The notes under the pieces are model-generated. The model saw only the letters and a list, made by a program, of their open reading frames with translations, had not been told where the DNA came from and searched no databases. A stretch of DNA of 64,000 bases, from assembly GCA_040507225.1 (NCBI GenBank), contig JBEVVG010000001.1, forward strand, positions 62,001 to 126,000. The letters run 5' to 3'. Below, piece by piece: positions 48,917-57,962 of this stretch (its first letter is position 1; the number at the start of each line of letters is the position of its first letter). Origin of the DNA: Thiodiazotropha sp040507225. Lineage in GTDB: Bacteria; Pseudomonadota; Gammaproteobacteria; Chromatiales; Chromatiaceae. Made by a program: the position numbers and the translations under genes.

Positions 48917-50839
48917 ATGGCAAAAAATTTAATACTCTGGGTAGTCATCGCCATCGTGCTGATGACGGTTTTCAACAATTTCTCGACTACCCAGCCGAAG
49001 GCCCAGAAAATGAGCTATTCGGAGTTCATCGGCAACGTGAAAACGGGCCAGGTCAAAGAGGTGGAGTTCGGTGGTAACAACCGTGACATCAGCGGCAGCC
49101 TGACCTCGGGGCAGCGGTTCTCGACCTACAGCCCGGGCGACGACATGCTGGTCAGCGACCTGTTGAACAATAACGTCGAAATCGTTGCCAATCCCCCTGA
49201 AAAGCCCTCGCTGTTGATGAACATCCTCATCAACTGGTTTCCCCTGTTTGTGCTGATCGGTCTGTGGATCTTCTTCATGCGCCAGATGCAGGGGGGTGGC
49301 GCCGGCCGAGGTGCCATGTCCTTCGGCAAGAGCAAGGCGCGCATGCTCAGCGAAGACCAGGTTAAGGTCACCTTCAGCGATGTGGCCGGTGTCGAGGAGG
49401 CCAAGGAGGAAGTCACCGAGATGGTCGACTTTCTGCGCGATCCCTCCAAGTTTCAGAAGCTGGGTGGCAAGATTCCCAAAGGTGTGCTGATGGTCGGTTC
49501 GCCGGGTACCGGTAAGACCCTGCTGGCGAAGGCCATTGCTGGCGAGGCCAAGGTGCCGTTCTTCACCATTTCCGGATCTGACTTCGTGGAGATGTTCGTC
49601 GGTGTCGGCGCCTCCCGTGTACGTGACATGTTCGAGCAGGCTAAGAAACACGCCCCATGCATCATCTTCATCGACGAGATCGATGCTGTGGGTCGTCATC
49701 GTGGCGCCGGTCTGGGTGGCGGACATGACGAGCGTGAGCAGACCCTCAATCAGCTGCTGGTCGAAATGGACGGCTTCGAAGGCAACGAGGGCGTCATCGT
49801 CATTGCGGCCACCAACCGTCCCGACGTGCTTGATCCCGCGCTGTTGAGGCCGGGGCGTTTCGACCGTCAGGTGGTCGTGCCCCTGCCTGACGTGCGGGGC
49901 CGCGAGCAGATTCTCAAGGTTCATCTGCGCAAAGTGGCTGCAGGGGACGACGTCAAACCCGCGATCATCGCCCGAGGCACTCCGGGATTCTCCGGCGCCG
50001 ATCTGGCGAACCTGGTCAACGAAGCCGCCTTGTTTGCGGCGCGCGCTAACAAATCTCTGGTCGGCATGATGGAGCTTGAAAAGGCCAAGGACAAAATCAT
50101 GATGGGCACGGAGCGGCGCACCATGGTGATGAGCGAGGACGAGAAGAAACTCACCGCCTATCATGAGTCCGGTCATGCCATCGTGGGCCGACTGGTGCCG
50201 TCTCACGATCCGGTCTACAAGGTGAGCATCATTCCGCGCGGACGTGCCCTGGGTGTGACCATGTTCCTGCCTGAGGCGGATCGCTACAGTTACAGCAAAG
50301 AGCATCTGGAGAGCCAGATTTCCAGCCTGTTCGGGGGGCGTATCGCCGAGGAACTGATCTTTGGTATCGACAAGGTAACCACCGGTGCCTCCAATGACAT
50401 CAAGCGGGCGACCGAACTGGCGCGCAATATGGTGACCAAATGGGGTCTCTCGGAACGCCTCGGACCCTTGATGTACAGCGAGGAGGAGGAAGAGGTATTC
50501 CTCGGCCGCGCGGTCACCCAGCATAAGAATGTCTCCGATGATACGGCGCATACCATCGATGAAGAGATTCGCAGCGTGATCGACCGCAACTACGAACGGT
50601 CCGTGAATATCCTCAAGGAAAACCTCGATAAGCTGCATCTGATGGCCGATGCGCTGATGAAATACGAAACCATCGATACCCAGCAGATCGACGATATCCT
50701 CGAGGGTAAGCCGCCACGTCCGCCCAAAGACTGGAACGACAGTGATGTCGGGTCGGACGATGGCCCGACCTCACCGGACAAGTCCCGTTCCTCGGATGAT
50801 GTTTCAGGCACCATAGGCGGTCCCGCCGGGCAGCACTGA
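48917..50839 (+). CDS. ftsH: ATP-dependent zinc metalloprotease FtsH
   Basis: Inner-membrane AAA+ protease that degrades LpxC, sigma-32 and damaged membrane proteins. 640 residues from ATG 48917 (MAKNLILWVV, as in E. coli MAKNLILWLV). Two membrane helices (4-20 and 103-120), Walker A GSPGTGKT (194-201; many relatives have GPPGTGKT), Walker B IIFIDEIDAVG, second region of homology NRPDVLDPALLRPGRFD, zinc site HESGH (416-420). A start further upstream (TTG 48908 or ATG 48884) is possible, since GAGAGG lies well before the chosen ATG. Confidence 0.98.
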   Translation: MAKNLILWVVIAIVLMTVFNNFSTTQPKAQKMSYSEFIGNVKTGQVKEVEFGGNNRDISGSLTSGQRFSTYSPGDDMLVSDLLNNNVEIVANPPEKPSLLMNILINWFPLFVLIGLWIFFMRQMQGGGAGRGAMSFGKSKARMLSEDQVKVTFSDVAGVEEAKEEVTEMVDFLRDPSKFQKLGGKIPKGVLMVGSPGTGKTLLAKAIAGEAKVPFFTISGSDFVEMFVGVGASRVRDMFEQAKKHAPCIIFIDEIDAVGRHRGAGLGGGHDEREQTLNQLLVEMDGFEGNEGVIVIAATNRPDVLDPALLRPGRFDRQVVVPLPDVRGREQILKVHLRKVAAGDDVKPAIIARGTPGFSGADLANLVNEAALFAARANKSLVGMMELEKAKDKIMMGTERRTMVMSEDEKKLTAYHESGHAIVGRLVPSHDPVYKVSIIPRGRALGVTMFLPEADRYSYSKEHLESQISSLFGGRIAEELIFGIDKVTTGASNDIKRATELARNMVTKWGLSERLGPLMYSEEEEEVFLGRAVTQHKNVSDDTAHTIDEEIRSVIDRNYERSVNILKENLDKLHLMADALMKYETIDTQQIDDILEGKPPRPPKDWNDSDVGSDDGPTSPDKSRSSDDVSGTIGGPAGQH

Positions 50840-50998
50840 AACCGGTAGTTGCGCCTGCGTGTTGTCCAGCTGTCTGCAGCCAGCAGACCGGGCAGCGCGC
50901 GGGCGTCGTCGTTTGTCCTGCAAAGCGATGCAATCACCTGACTCAGCCCATCGCTGGTCCAGCGTAGCAAGACTGCAATCCCATACCCGGATCAGCCG

Positions 50999-51838
50999 AT
51001 GAGGAATCCAATCCTTCAACTCGATTGCGCGGCTCACACCCTGGACCTGTCGGTTCCTAGGGTGATGGGAATTCTCAACATCACACCCGATTCGTTCTCT
51101 GATGGAGGACGCTACTTCAACCCGGATCGCGCCCTCCAACAGGCCCGCTTGATGGTGAAGCAGGGCGCCGCAATCATAGACATTGGCGGGGAATCGACCC
51201 GTCCGGGCGCCGATCCGGTCAGTGTGGAAGAGGAGTTGCGGCGGGTGGTCCCCCTGGTTGAATTACTGTCGAAACAGCTGCCGGTGCCGATTTCCGTGGA
51301 TACCAGCAAACCGCAGGTGATGCGCGAAGCGGTGGCTGCGGGCGCCGGGATGATCAACGATGTGATGGCCCTGCAGTCGCCCGGCGCACTGCAAGCGGTC
51401 GCGCAACTCGGTGTGCCGGTCTGTCTGATGCATATGCAGGGCGAACCCCGCACGATGCAGAGCGCCCCTCGTTACGACGAAGTGGTTGCCGATGTCATGG
51501 CATTCTTGAATGACCGGGTGGTGGCCTGTGAGCAGGCGGGTATCCCCCGTGAACGTATCCTGGTGGACCCCGGTTTCGGCTTCGGTAAGACGCTTGAGCA
51601 CAATCTGCAACTGCTGCGGGAGCTGGAGCGCATGCAGTCTTTGGGATTGCCGCTGTTGGTCGGTCTGTCAAGGAAGTCTATGATAGGGGCGTTACTGGGG
51701 AACCGGCCGGTGGACCAACGTCTCCACGGCAGTCTGGCAGCGGCGGTGATCGCCGCCCTCAAGGGGGCTGTGCTGCTGAGGGTCCATGATGTGGCCGAAA
51801 CGGTGGATGCGCTCGAAGTGGTTAAAGCCGTTGGCTGA
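50999..51838 (+). CDS. folP: Dihydropteroate synthase
   Basis: Condenses 4-aminobenzoate with 6-hydroxymethyl-7,8-dihydropterin pyrophosphate in folate synthesis; target of sulfonamides. 279 residues with MGILNITPDSFSDGGR (pterin/phosphate loop), IIDIGGESTRPGA (sulfonamide-site loop) and DPGFGFGKT. The start at ATG 50999 lacks a strong ribosome binding site. 159 bases after ftsH, 140 before glmM; the order is conserved. Confidence 0.97.
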   Translation: MRNPILQLDCAAHTLDLSVPRVMGILNITPDSFSDGGRYFNPDRALQQARLMVKQGAAIIDIGGESTRPGADPVSVEEELRRVVPLVELLSKQLPVPISVDTSKPQVMREAVAAGAGMINDVMALQSPGALQAVAQLGVPVCLMHMQGEPRTMQSAPRYDEVVADVMAFLNDRVVACEQAGIPRERILVDPGFGFGKTLEHNLQLLRELERMQSLGLPLLVGLSRKSMIGALLGNRPVDQRLHGSLAAAVIAALKGAVLLRVHDVAETVDALEVVKAVG

Positions 51839-51978
51839 AGCTGCCGATTGAATCCCAGGGGGCAGGGCAGAACTTTCGGACCTGCGGGATGCCGCCCCCA
51901 ACCTTTATTCATACCAAGTGCCGGCTCTGCCATGGAACGCAGGCCTTGTCCGGTTGGTCAGCTGCGAGGAATTCATCC

Positions 51979-53328
51979 GTGAGTCGAAAGTATTTTGGTA
52001 CCGACGGTGTTCGGGGACGTTTTGGAGAAGGGGCCATCACCCCGGAGTTTGTCCTCAAGCTGGGGTGGGCGGTCGGGCGCATACTCGGCACCGAGACCAA
52101 GAGCCGGGTTCTGATTGGCAAGGACACCCGTATTTCCGGCTACCTGTTGGAATCCGCCCTGGAAGCGGGGCTGACGGCCGCTGGGGTGAACATCACACTG
52201 CTGGGGCCTATGCCCACCCCCAGTGTGGCCTACCTGACCCGCACCCTGCACGCCCAGGCGGGTATAGTGATCAGCGCATCCCACAATCCTTACCAGGACA
52301 ACGGCATCAAGTTCTTCTCCGCGGACGGTTTCAAACTCCCCGACCGGGTGGAGTTGGAGATCGAGGGGGAAATGGACAAGCCCCTGGTGACGGTGGATTC
52401 CTCGGATCTGGGACGCGCCGAGAAGATGGCCGCGGAAGGGCGCTATATCGAATTCTGCAAGAGCACGGTGCCGCTTAAAACCCGCTTCAAGGGGATGAAG
52501 ATCGTCGTGGACTGCGCCAACGGGGCCACCTACAACATCGCCCCCTACGTGTTTGACGAGATGGGTGCGGATGTCATCGCCATCGGGAACCACCCGAACG
52601 GTTTCAATATCAACGACGGGGTCGGTTCCACCTACCCGGAGCACATCAAGCAGGCGGTGATCGAGCATGGCGCGGACCTGGGCATCGCCCTGGACGGTGA
52701 CGGTGACCGATTGATCATGATTGACGATCAGGGCCAGGAAGTGGACGGTGACGAGATCCTGTATATCATCGCCCGCTCACGCATGCGCCAGGGTGAGCTC
52801 AGAGGTGCCGTGGTGGGCACCCTGATGAGCAACCTGGGCCTCGAGCACGCCTTACGGGAGCATGGCGTGGTATTCGAGCGCACCAATGTGGGGGACCGCT
52901 ACATCATGGAACGCCTGGCCGAAAAGGGTTGGGTGTTGGGCGGCGAACAGTCCGGCCATATCATCTGTCTCGACCGCACCACCACAGGCGATGGCATTAT
53001 ATCCGCCTTGCAGGTACTGGCCGAGATGCATGCAACCGGCCTCAGCCTGCGTGAACTCAGCTCCGGGATGAGCAAATATCCACAAAAACTCACCAATGTG
53101 CGGCTCGGGAGCTATTCCCCTCAGGAGGTCATGGCCAATGATGCCGTGAAGCGCGCGGTGCGGGAAGCGGAAGTGGAAATGGGCAGCGACGGCCGGGTGT
53201 TGCTGCGGCCATCCGGCACAGAACCCCTGATCCGGGTCATGGTCGAGGGGGTCGACGGGGCTCAGGTGGCGCAGCTGACCCAGCAGATTGCCGATGTGGT
53301 GTCCGAAACGGTGGCCACAGAAGCCTGA
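51979..53328 (+). CDS. glmM: Phosphoglucosamine mutase
   Basis: Interconverts glucosamine-6- and -1-phosphate for UDP-GlcNAc, peptidoglycan and LPS. 449 residues from GTG 51979, chosen for GAGGA nine bases upstream and the family N-terminus SRKYFGTDGVRG. Active-site phosphoserine is Ser101 in ISASHNPYQDNG; metal loop DGDGDR (near 243) and phosphate-binding RPSGTEPLIRVM near the end. Part of the folP-glmM-tpiA-secG series. Confidence 0.98.
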   Translation: MSRKYFGTDGVRGRFGEGAITPEFVLKLGWAVGRILGTETKSRVLIGKDTRISGYLLESALEAGLTAAGVNITLLGPMPTPSVAYLTRTLHAQAGIVISASHNPYQDNGIKFFSADGFKLPDRVELEIEGEMDKPLVTVDSSDLGRAEKMAAEGRYIEFCKSTVPLKTRFKGMKIVVDCANGATYNIAPYVFDEMGADVIAIGNHPNGFNINDGVGSTYPEHIKQAVIEHGADLGIALDGDGDRLIMIDDQGQEVDGDEILYIIARSRMRQGELRGAVVGTLMSNLGLEHALREHGVVFERTNVGDRYIMERLAEKGWVLGGEQSGHIICLDRTTTGDGIISALQVLAEMHATGLSLRELSSGMSKYPQKLTNVRLGSYSPQEVMANDAVKRAVREAEVEMGSDGRVLLRPSGTEPLIRVMVEGVDGAQVAQLTQQIADVVSETVATEA

Positions 53329-53465
53329 TCGGTGCCGTTTCCCTGAAGCCGCGGGGCTTTCCATTCTTTGGTCCGGGAATTTCCCCGGATGTGATCGTTT
53401 TGATTGATTTCAGCCGCGTTGCTGGTTAAGCTAGCGCGCTTTCTAAAAGTCTCAGGAGTGATGGC

Positions 53466-54218
53466 ATGCGTAGACCCCTGGTAGCCGGTAATTGGAAAAT
53501 GAACGGATCGCTCGAGAGCGTTCGCAGTTTGTTGGATGGTATCAAGAGCGGTATCGGAACGGTCAATAACGCCGAGGTGGCGGTCTGTCCCCCCTACGTC
53601 TACATTCCCGAAACCCAGAAAAAGCTGAATGGCACGGAGATCGGCTGGGGTGGTCAGGACCTGTCCACCGAGGCCTCCGGCGCCTTTACCGCAGAAGTGG
53701 CAGCTTCCATGCTGAATGACTTCGGCTGCAAGTACGTCATCGTGGGACACTCCGAGCGACGCACCTACCACGGCGAAAGCGACGATCTGGTGGCGAAGAA
53801 ATTCGCGGTGGCCCGGGATGCAGGTCTGGTACCGATTTTGTGTGTCGGCGAGACTCTGGAAGAACGGGAGTCCGGTGTCACAAATGAGGTGGTTGCACGT
53901 CAGATGAACGCAGTAATCGACCTGGTAGGCATCGATGCCCTGTCCGATGGTGTGATTGCCTACGAGCCGGTTTGGGCGATCGGGACCGGCAAGACCGCGA
54001 CTCCTGAACAGGCCCAGGAGGTACACGCCTTCATTCGCGGTCTGGTAGCCGACAAAAGTGCCGAGGTGGCGGAAGTTATTCGCATCCTTTACGGCGGCTC
54101 CATGAAACCGGGTAACGCCAAAGAGCTGATCGACAAGCCGGATATCGACGGCGGACTGATCGGTGGCGCCGCTCTGAATGCGGATGACTTTCTGGGCATC
54201 TGCACTGCCGCCAACTGA
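53466..54218 (+). CDS. tpiA: Triosephosphate isomerase
   Basis: Interconverts dihydroxyacetone phosphate and glyceraldehyde-3-phosphate. 250 residues with Lys11 (GNWKMNG), His95 (VGHSERR) and Glu167 (AYEPVWAIGTG), the full active site, and the phosphate-binding IRILYGGSMKPGN. ATG at 53466; CAGGAGTG lies before it at short spacing. A tpiA-secG-tRNA-Leu-nuo order is typical for gammaproteobacteria. Confidence 0.98.
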   Translation: MRRPLVAGNWKMNGSLESVRSLLDGIKSGIGTVNNAEVAVCPPYVYIPETQKKLNGTEIGWGGQDLSTEASGAFTAEVAASMLNDFGCKYVIVGHSERRTYHGESDDLVAKKFAVARDAGLVPILCVGETLEERESGVTNEVVARQMNAVIDLVGIDALSDGVIAYEPVWAIGTGKTATPEQAQEVHAFIRGLVADKSAEVAEVIRILYGGSMKPGNAKELIDKPDIDGGLIGGAALNADDFLGICTAAN

Positions 54219-54282
54219 ACAATGAATTTTCCAGGGCGGCCCGGCATTGGCCGGGTTGACGCCTGACAGGTTTAACTGAATT

Positions 54283-54798
54283 ATGCAGACATTACTGACC
54301 GTGTTTCACATCTTTCTGGCCGTTGGGCTGGTGGGATTGATCCTGATACAGCACGGCAAGGGCGCTGATATGGGCGCGGCCTTTGGCAGTGGCGCCTCCG
54401 GTACGGTTTTTGGCGCCAAGGGTTCGGCCTCGTTCCTCACCCGTACCACAGCGATCCTGGCCACCCTGTTTTTCGTCACCAGTATTGCCATGGGTTACTT
54501 TGCCACTCAGGGCGAGGCCCCCAAGGGTGTCATGGAGGGCTTTCAGGAGGCACCTGAGATGCCAGCGGCAGAGCCTCGCGCAAGCGATATTCCGCCGGTT
54601 CCGGAGCAAGCTCAGAGTGATCTGCCAAGCATGGTCGAGCCGCCACAGGCACCCGTCAGTGAAAGCGCTGTGCCTGCCCCTGAAGAGATCAAAGCAGCAA
54701 CCGAAACCGTCACCGATGCCGGGGACAACGCTTCCCAGGCTGCCGATCAGGGTGCTGTTGCGGATCAACAGCCAGCCGCAGAGGGCGATCAGAAATAG
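54283..54798 (+). CDS. secG: Preprotein translocase subunit SecG with long C-terminal tail
   Basis: Third subunit of the SecYEG channel. Two membrane helices (about 1-22 and 50-70) with the conserved HGKGADMGAAFGSGASGTVFG between them are SecG. The rest, about 95 residues, is a Pro/Ala/Glu/Gln-rich acidic tail, which makes it 171 residues against 110 in E. coli. Such tails are known in relatives and are probably unstructured. Directly upstream of tRNA-Leu, 16 bases away. Confidence 0.95.
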   Translation: MQTLLTVFHIFLAVGLVGLILIQHGKGADMGAAFGSGASGTVFGAKGSASFLTRTTAILATLFFVTSIAMGYFATQGEAPKGVMEGFQEAPEMPAAEPRASDIPPVPEQAQSDLPSMVEPPQAPVSESAVPAPEEIKAATETVTDAGDNASQAADQGAVADQQPAAEGDQK

Positions 54799-54814
54799 CC
54801 CATGAAGAGTTTAT

Positions 54815-54899
54815 GCCGATGTGGTGGAATTGGTAGACACGCTATCTTGAGGGGGTAGTGGCGCAAGCCGTGCCGGTTCAAATCCGGCCATCGGTACCA
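54815..54899 (+). tRNA. tRNA-Leu (GAG)
   Basis: 85 bases with encoded CCA. Acceptor GCCGATG pairs with CATCGGT (first pair G-U, also found in E. coli tRNA-Leu GAG). D arm with GGTGGAATTGGTAGACAC, anticodon stem CTATC/GGTAG around the loop TTGAGGG giving anticodon GAG, a long class II variable arm (GGCGCAAGCC), and T arm CCGG-TTCAAAT-CCGG. It reads CUC/CUU leucine codons. Confidence 0.97.
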
Positions 54900-54905
54900 A
54901 CCATG

Positions 54906-54943
54906 AAAACGGTAGTACGCAATTCGCGTAATACCGTTTTTTT
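54906..54943 (+). terminator. Rho-independent terminator after tRNA-Leu
   Basis: AAAACGGTA (54906-54914) pairs with TACCGTTTT (54932-54940), enclosing a CGC/GCG inner stem; T run extends to 54943. It starts seven bases after the tRNA CCA end and separates the glmM-tpiA-secG-tRNA group from the nuo operon. Confidence 0.9.
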
Positions 54944-55002
54944 ATGCGTGCAAAAGTATTGTAACTTATTGATTTAAATCTAAAATGCGATTGCTGGCCA
55001 AC

Positions 55003-55032
55003 TTGACACGATCGCTGCGCAAAGGATAGACT
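55003..55032 (+). promoter_or_regulatory. nuo operon sigma-70 promoter
   Basis: A perfect TTGACA (55003-55008) followed after 18 bases by TAGACT (55027-55032). It lies 64 bases before the nuoA start and after the tRNA terminator, so it can serve the whole nuo operon. Confidence 0.6.
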
Positions 55033-55058
55033 GCAAGACTTCCCTGAACATTTAAAAA

Positions 55059-55074
55059 AATCATAATGATTATT
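55059..55074. promoter_or_regulatory. Fur-box-like A/T palindrome in nuo leader
   Basis: AATCATAATGATTATT, an inverted repeat AATCAT-A-ATGATT extended by ATT, resembles the Fur core (GATAATCATTATC) on the minus strand. It lies in the presumed nuo leader between promoter and ribosome binding site. Iron-dependent control of an iron-sulfur-rich complex would make sense; no evidence beyond similarity. Confidence 0.3.
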
Positions 55075-55095
55075 GGCTAAGGGGGCGGCATTCAG

Positions 55096-55452
55096 ATGCT
55101 CGAAAACTATTTACCCATTGTGATCTTCATGGCTGTGGCCTTTGTAATGGGTGGTGTTGTAATCGGATTGGGTTTTCTACTGGGAACGCGAAAACCCGAC
55201 GACGAAAAACTCTCTCCCTACGAGTGCGGCTTCGAGGCGTTCGAAGACTCGCGCATGAAATTCGATGTTCGCTACTACCTGGTGGCCATCCTGTTCATCA
55301 TCTTCGATCTCGAGATCGCATTCCTGTTTCCCTGGGCCGTGGTGCTCGATCAGATCGGCATGGTCGGGTTCATCGCCATGATGGTGTTTCTTGGTATTCT
55401 GGTGATCGGCTTCATTTACGAATGGAAAAAGGGAGCCTTGGAGTGGGAGTAG
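55096..55452 (+). CDS. nuoA: NADH:quinone oxidoreductase subunit A
   Basis: 118 residues, three membrane helices (about 8-30, 60-82, 88-108), with the family motif KLSPYECGFEAFEDSRMKF in the loop after helix 1 and YYLVAILFIIFDLEIAFLFPW in helix 2. Membrane-arm subunit at the quinone-site junction. ATG at 55096 after GGGGGCGG. First gene of the nuo operon. Confidence 0.97.
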   Translation: MLENYLPIVIFMAVAFVMGGVVIGLGFLLGTRKPDDEKLSPYECGFEAFEDSRMKFDVRYYLVAILFIIFDLEIAFLFPWAVVLDQIGMVGFIAMMVFLGILVIGFIYEWKKGALEWE

Positions 55453-55494
55453 CCATGAACAGAAACGGGTTGGCGACGCACGTGGAGGCCAGAC

Positions 55495-55986
55495 ATGGGT
55501 ATTGAAGGAATCCTCGAAAAGGGCGTGATCACCACTTCGGCGGACAAACTCATCAACTGGGCGCGCACCGGGTCCATGTGGCCCATGACCTTCGGTCTGG
55601 CCTGCTGCGCCGTTGAGATGATGCAGGCGGCCGCTGCCCGCTACGACATGGATCGCTTTGGCATAATCTTTCGTCCCAGTCCGCGCCAGTCGGACGTGAT
55701 GATCGTGGCGGGAACCCTGGTGAACAAGATGGCCCCGGCCCTGCGCAAGGTCTATGACCAGATGGCCGAGCCCCGTTGGGTGATTTCCATGGGATCCTGT
55801 GCCAACGGCGGCGGTTATTACCATTACTCCTACGCCGTGGTGCGCGGATGCGACCGGGTGGTCCCCGTCGATATCTATGTGCCGGGCTGCCCGCCCACCG
55901 CGGAGGCCCTGCTCTACGGGGTGCTGCAGTTGCAGGACAAGATCCGTCGCACCAGCACGATAGCCCGTCAAAGCGGTGATAAATAG
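55495..55986 (+). CDS. nuoB: NADH:quinone oxidoreductase subunit B
   Basis: 163 residues; peripheral-arm subunit carrying cluster N2, the last electron donor to quinone. Ligands: Cys37-Cys38 (GLACCAVE), Cys102 (GSCANGG) and Cys132 (PGCPPT). ATG 55495 follows GTGGAGGCC. The nuoC start follows immediately after the stop. Confidence 0.98.
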   Translation: MGIEGILEKGVITTSADKLINWARTGSMWPMTFGLACCAVEMMQAAAARYDMDRFGIIFRPSPRQSDVMIVAGTLVNKMAPALRKVYDQMAEPRWVISMGSCANGGGYYHYSYAVVRGCDRVVPVDIYVPGCPPTAEALLYGVLQLQDKIRRTSTIARQSGDK

Positions 55987-56706
55987 ATGACCAGTGAAAA
56001 CCCGAACGGAATGCAGGCCCGGCTGGACGCACTGGCCGAGGATTTGACCACGCGTTTCAGTGAACTGGAATGCTCGGTGGAGCGCAGTTGCGGGGAGGTG
56101 ACCCTGGTGGTACCTGCCGCCCGGCTCATCGAGGTAAGCGAACAGTTGCGGGATGACGAGGCGCTCGCGTTCCAGGAGCTGATCGATGTGTGTGGTGTCG
56201 ACTACTCCGATTACGGGCGCTCCGAGTGGCAGACGGATGCGGCACCGAACACCGGCTTCGGCCGGGGTGTGGAGCCTTTGGGCAAACTCGAGTCTATGGA
56301 GGAGAACCGCTTCGCCGCGGTCTACCATCTGCTTTCGGTGACACACAATGTGCGCCTGCGCCTGCGCGTGTTCGTCGATACCGAGCATCCCATCGTACCG
56401 TCTCTGGTGCCGGTATGGGCGAGTGCCAACTGGTTCGAGCGCGAGGCCTTCGACCTGTTCGGTATTCTGTTCGACGGTCATCCGGATCTCAGACGCATCC
56501 TCACCGATTACGGCTTCATCGGACATCCCTTCCGCAAGGACTTCCCTCTGATCGGCCAGGTGGAGATGCGCTACGACCCGGAACTCGCCCGGGTCATCTA
56601 CGAACCTGTGAGTATCGATCCGCGAACCCTGGTGCCGAAAGTCACCCGTGAAGACAACCGTTATCTGAGTGAGGATGACGCAACCCAGGACGCCGCCGAT
56701 GCCTGA
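55987..56706 (+). CDS. nuoC: NADH:quinone oxidoreductase subunit C
   Basis: 239 residues; 30-kDa-type subunit between the redox arm and the membrane. The motif NWFEREAFDLFGILFDGHPDLRRIL and the following YGFIGHPFRKDFP are the family signature. It begins directly at the nuoB stop and overlaps nuoD by eight bases. Separate nuoC and nuoD genes, rather than the fused nuoCD of enteric bacteria, fit Chromatiales. Confidence 0.98.
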   Translation: MTSENPNGMQARLDALAEDLTTRFSELECSVERSCGEVTLVVPAARLIEVSEQLRDDEALAFQELIDVCGVDYSDYGRSEWQTDAAPNTGFGRGVEPLGKLESMEENRFAAVYHLLSVTHNVRLRLRVFVDTEHPIVPSLVPVWASANWFEREAFDLFGILFDGHPDLRRILTDYGFIGHPFRKDFPLIGQVEMRYDPELARVIYEPVSIDPRTLVPKVTREDNRYLSEDDATQDAADA

Positions 56707-57952
56707 GATTCGCAACTACACCCTGAATTTCGGTCCCCAGCATCCCGCCGCACACGGTGTGCTGCGACTGGTTCTGGAAATGGACGGCGAGGTGATCGAG
56801 CGCGCCGATCCGCATATCGGTCTGCTGCACCGGGCCACTGAAAAGCTGGCCGAAAGCAAGCCGTACAATCAGAGCATTCCCTACATGGACCGGCTCGATT
56901 ACGTCTCCATGATGTGTAACGAACACGGCTATGTACGCGCCATCGAGAAGCTGCTGGATATCGAGGCGCCGATCCGCGCCCAGTACATCCGCACCATGTT
57001 CGATGAGATCACCCGCATTCTCAACCACCTGATGTGGCTGGGCACCCACGCCCTCGACGTCGGTGCGATGACCGTGTTCCTGTATGCATTCCGCGAGCGC
57101 GAGGACCTGATGGACTGCTACGAGGCGGTCTCCGGGGCGCGCATGCACGCGGCCTACTATCGGCCGGGCGGCGTCTATCGGGACCTGCCGGACAAGATGC
57201 CCCAGTATCAGGCCAGCCAGTGGGTCACCGGTCGGGACGTGTCGATGAAGAACGAGGCCCGTCAGGGTTCGCTGCTCGATTTCATCGAGGATTTCACCAA
57301 CCGCTTTCCCACCCTGGTGGATGAATACGAAACGCTGCTGACCGACAACCGTATCTGGAAGCAGCGTACCGTGGGCATCGGGGTGATCTCTCCGGAACGG
57401 GCACTGCAACTCGGATATACCGGCCCCATGCTGCGGGGTTCCGGGGTGGCCTGGGATCTGCGCAAGAAGCAATCCTATGCCGCTTACGACAAGGTGGCGT
57501 TCGACATTCCGGTGGGTACAAACGGCGACTGCTATGACCGGTACCTGGTACGCATCGAGGAACTGCGTCAGTCCAATCGCATCATCAAGCAATGCATTCA
57601 CTGGTTGCGCCATCATCCGGGTCCGGTGATGCTGGATGATCACAAGGTCACCGCGCCCATGCGCAACGACATGAAAAATGACATGGAGGGTCTGATTCAC
57701 CACTTCAAGCTGTTCACCGAGGGCTACTGTCCGCCTGTGGGCGAGGCCTATGCCGCGGTTGAGGCCCCCAAGGGGGAATTCGGCTGTTACATCATTTCCG
57801 ATGGCGCAAACAAACCCTACCGGTTGAAGATCCGTGCGCCTGGTTTTCCTCATCTGGCTTCCATGGACGAGATGGTCAAAGGCCATATGCTCGCCGATGT
57901 GGTGGCGGTGATCGGAACCATGGATGTGGTGTTTGGTGAGATCGACCGCTAG
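56699..57952 (+). CDS. nuoD: NADH:quinone oxidoreductase subunit D
   Basis: 417 residues from ATG 56699, inside the end of nuoC; the in-frame ATG at 56669 would overlap nuoC further and adds residues absent in the family. The 49-kDa-type subunit forms the quinone cavity: NFGPQHPAAHGVLRL with the key His of that loop, HIGLLHRATEKLAE, and the C-terminal KIRAPGFPHLASMDEM ... DVVAVIGTMDVVFGEIDR. Confidence 0.98.
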   Translation: MPEIRNYTLNFGPQHPAAHGVLRLVLEMDGEVIERADPHIGLLHRATEKLAESKPYNQSIPYMDRLDYVSMMCNEHGYVRAIEKLLDIEAPIRAQYIRTMFDEITRILNHLMWLGTHALDVGAMTVFLYAFREREDLMDCYEAVSGARMHAAYYRPGGVYRDLPDKMPQYQASQWVTGRDVSMKNEARQGSLLDFIEDFTNRFPTLVDEYETLLTDNRIWKQRTVGIGVISPERALQLGYTGPMLRGSGVAWDLRKKQSYAAYDKVAFDIPVGTNGDCYDRYLVRIEELRQSNRIIKQCIHWLRHHPGPVMLDDHKVTAPMRNDMKNDMEGLIHHFKLFTEGYCPPVGEAYAAVEAPKGEFGCYIISDGANKPYRLKIRAPGFPHLASMDEMVKGHMLADVVAVIGTMDVVFGEIDR

Positions 57953-57962
57953 AGCAAGCAAC

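Noticed and set aside
48929..50638. 569-codon frame antisense to ftsH
   Set aside because: Shadow of ftsH, no own start signal or motif.
54815..54895. G-U first pair of tRNA-Leu as an anomaly
   Set aside because: The E. coli tRNA-Leu(GAG) has the same GCCGA...TCGGT ends, so it is normal for this isoacceptor.
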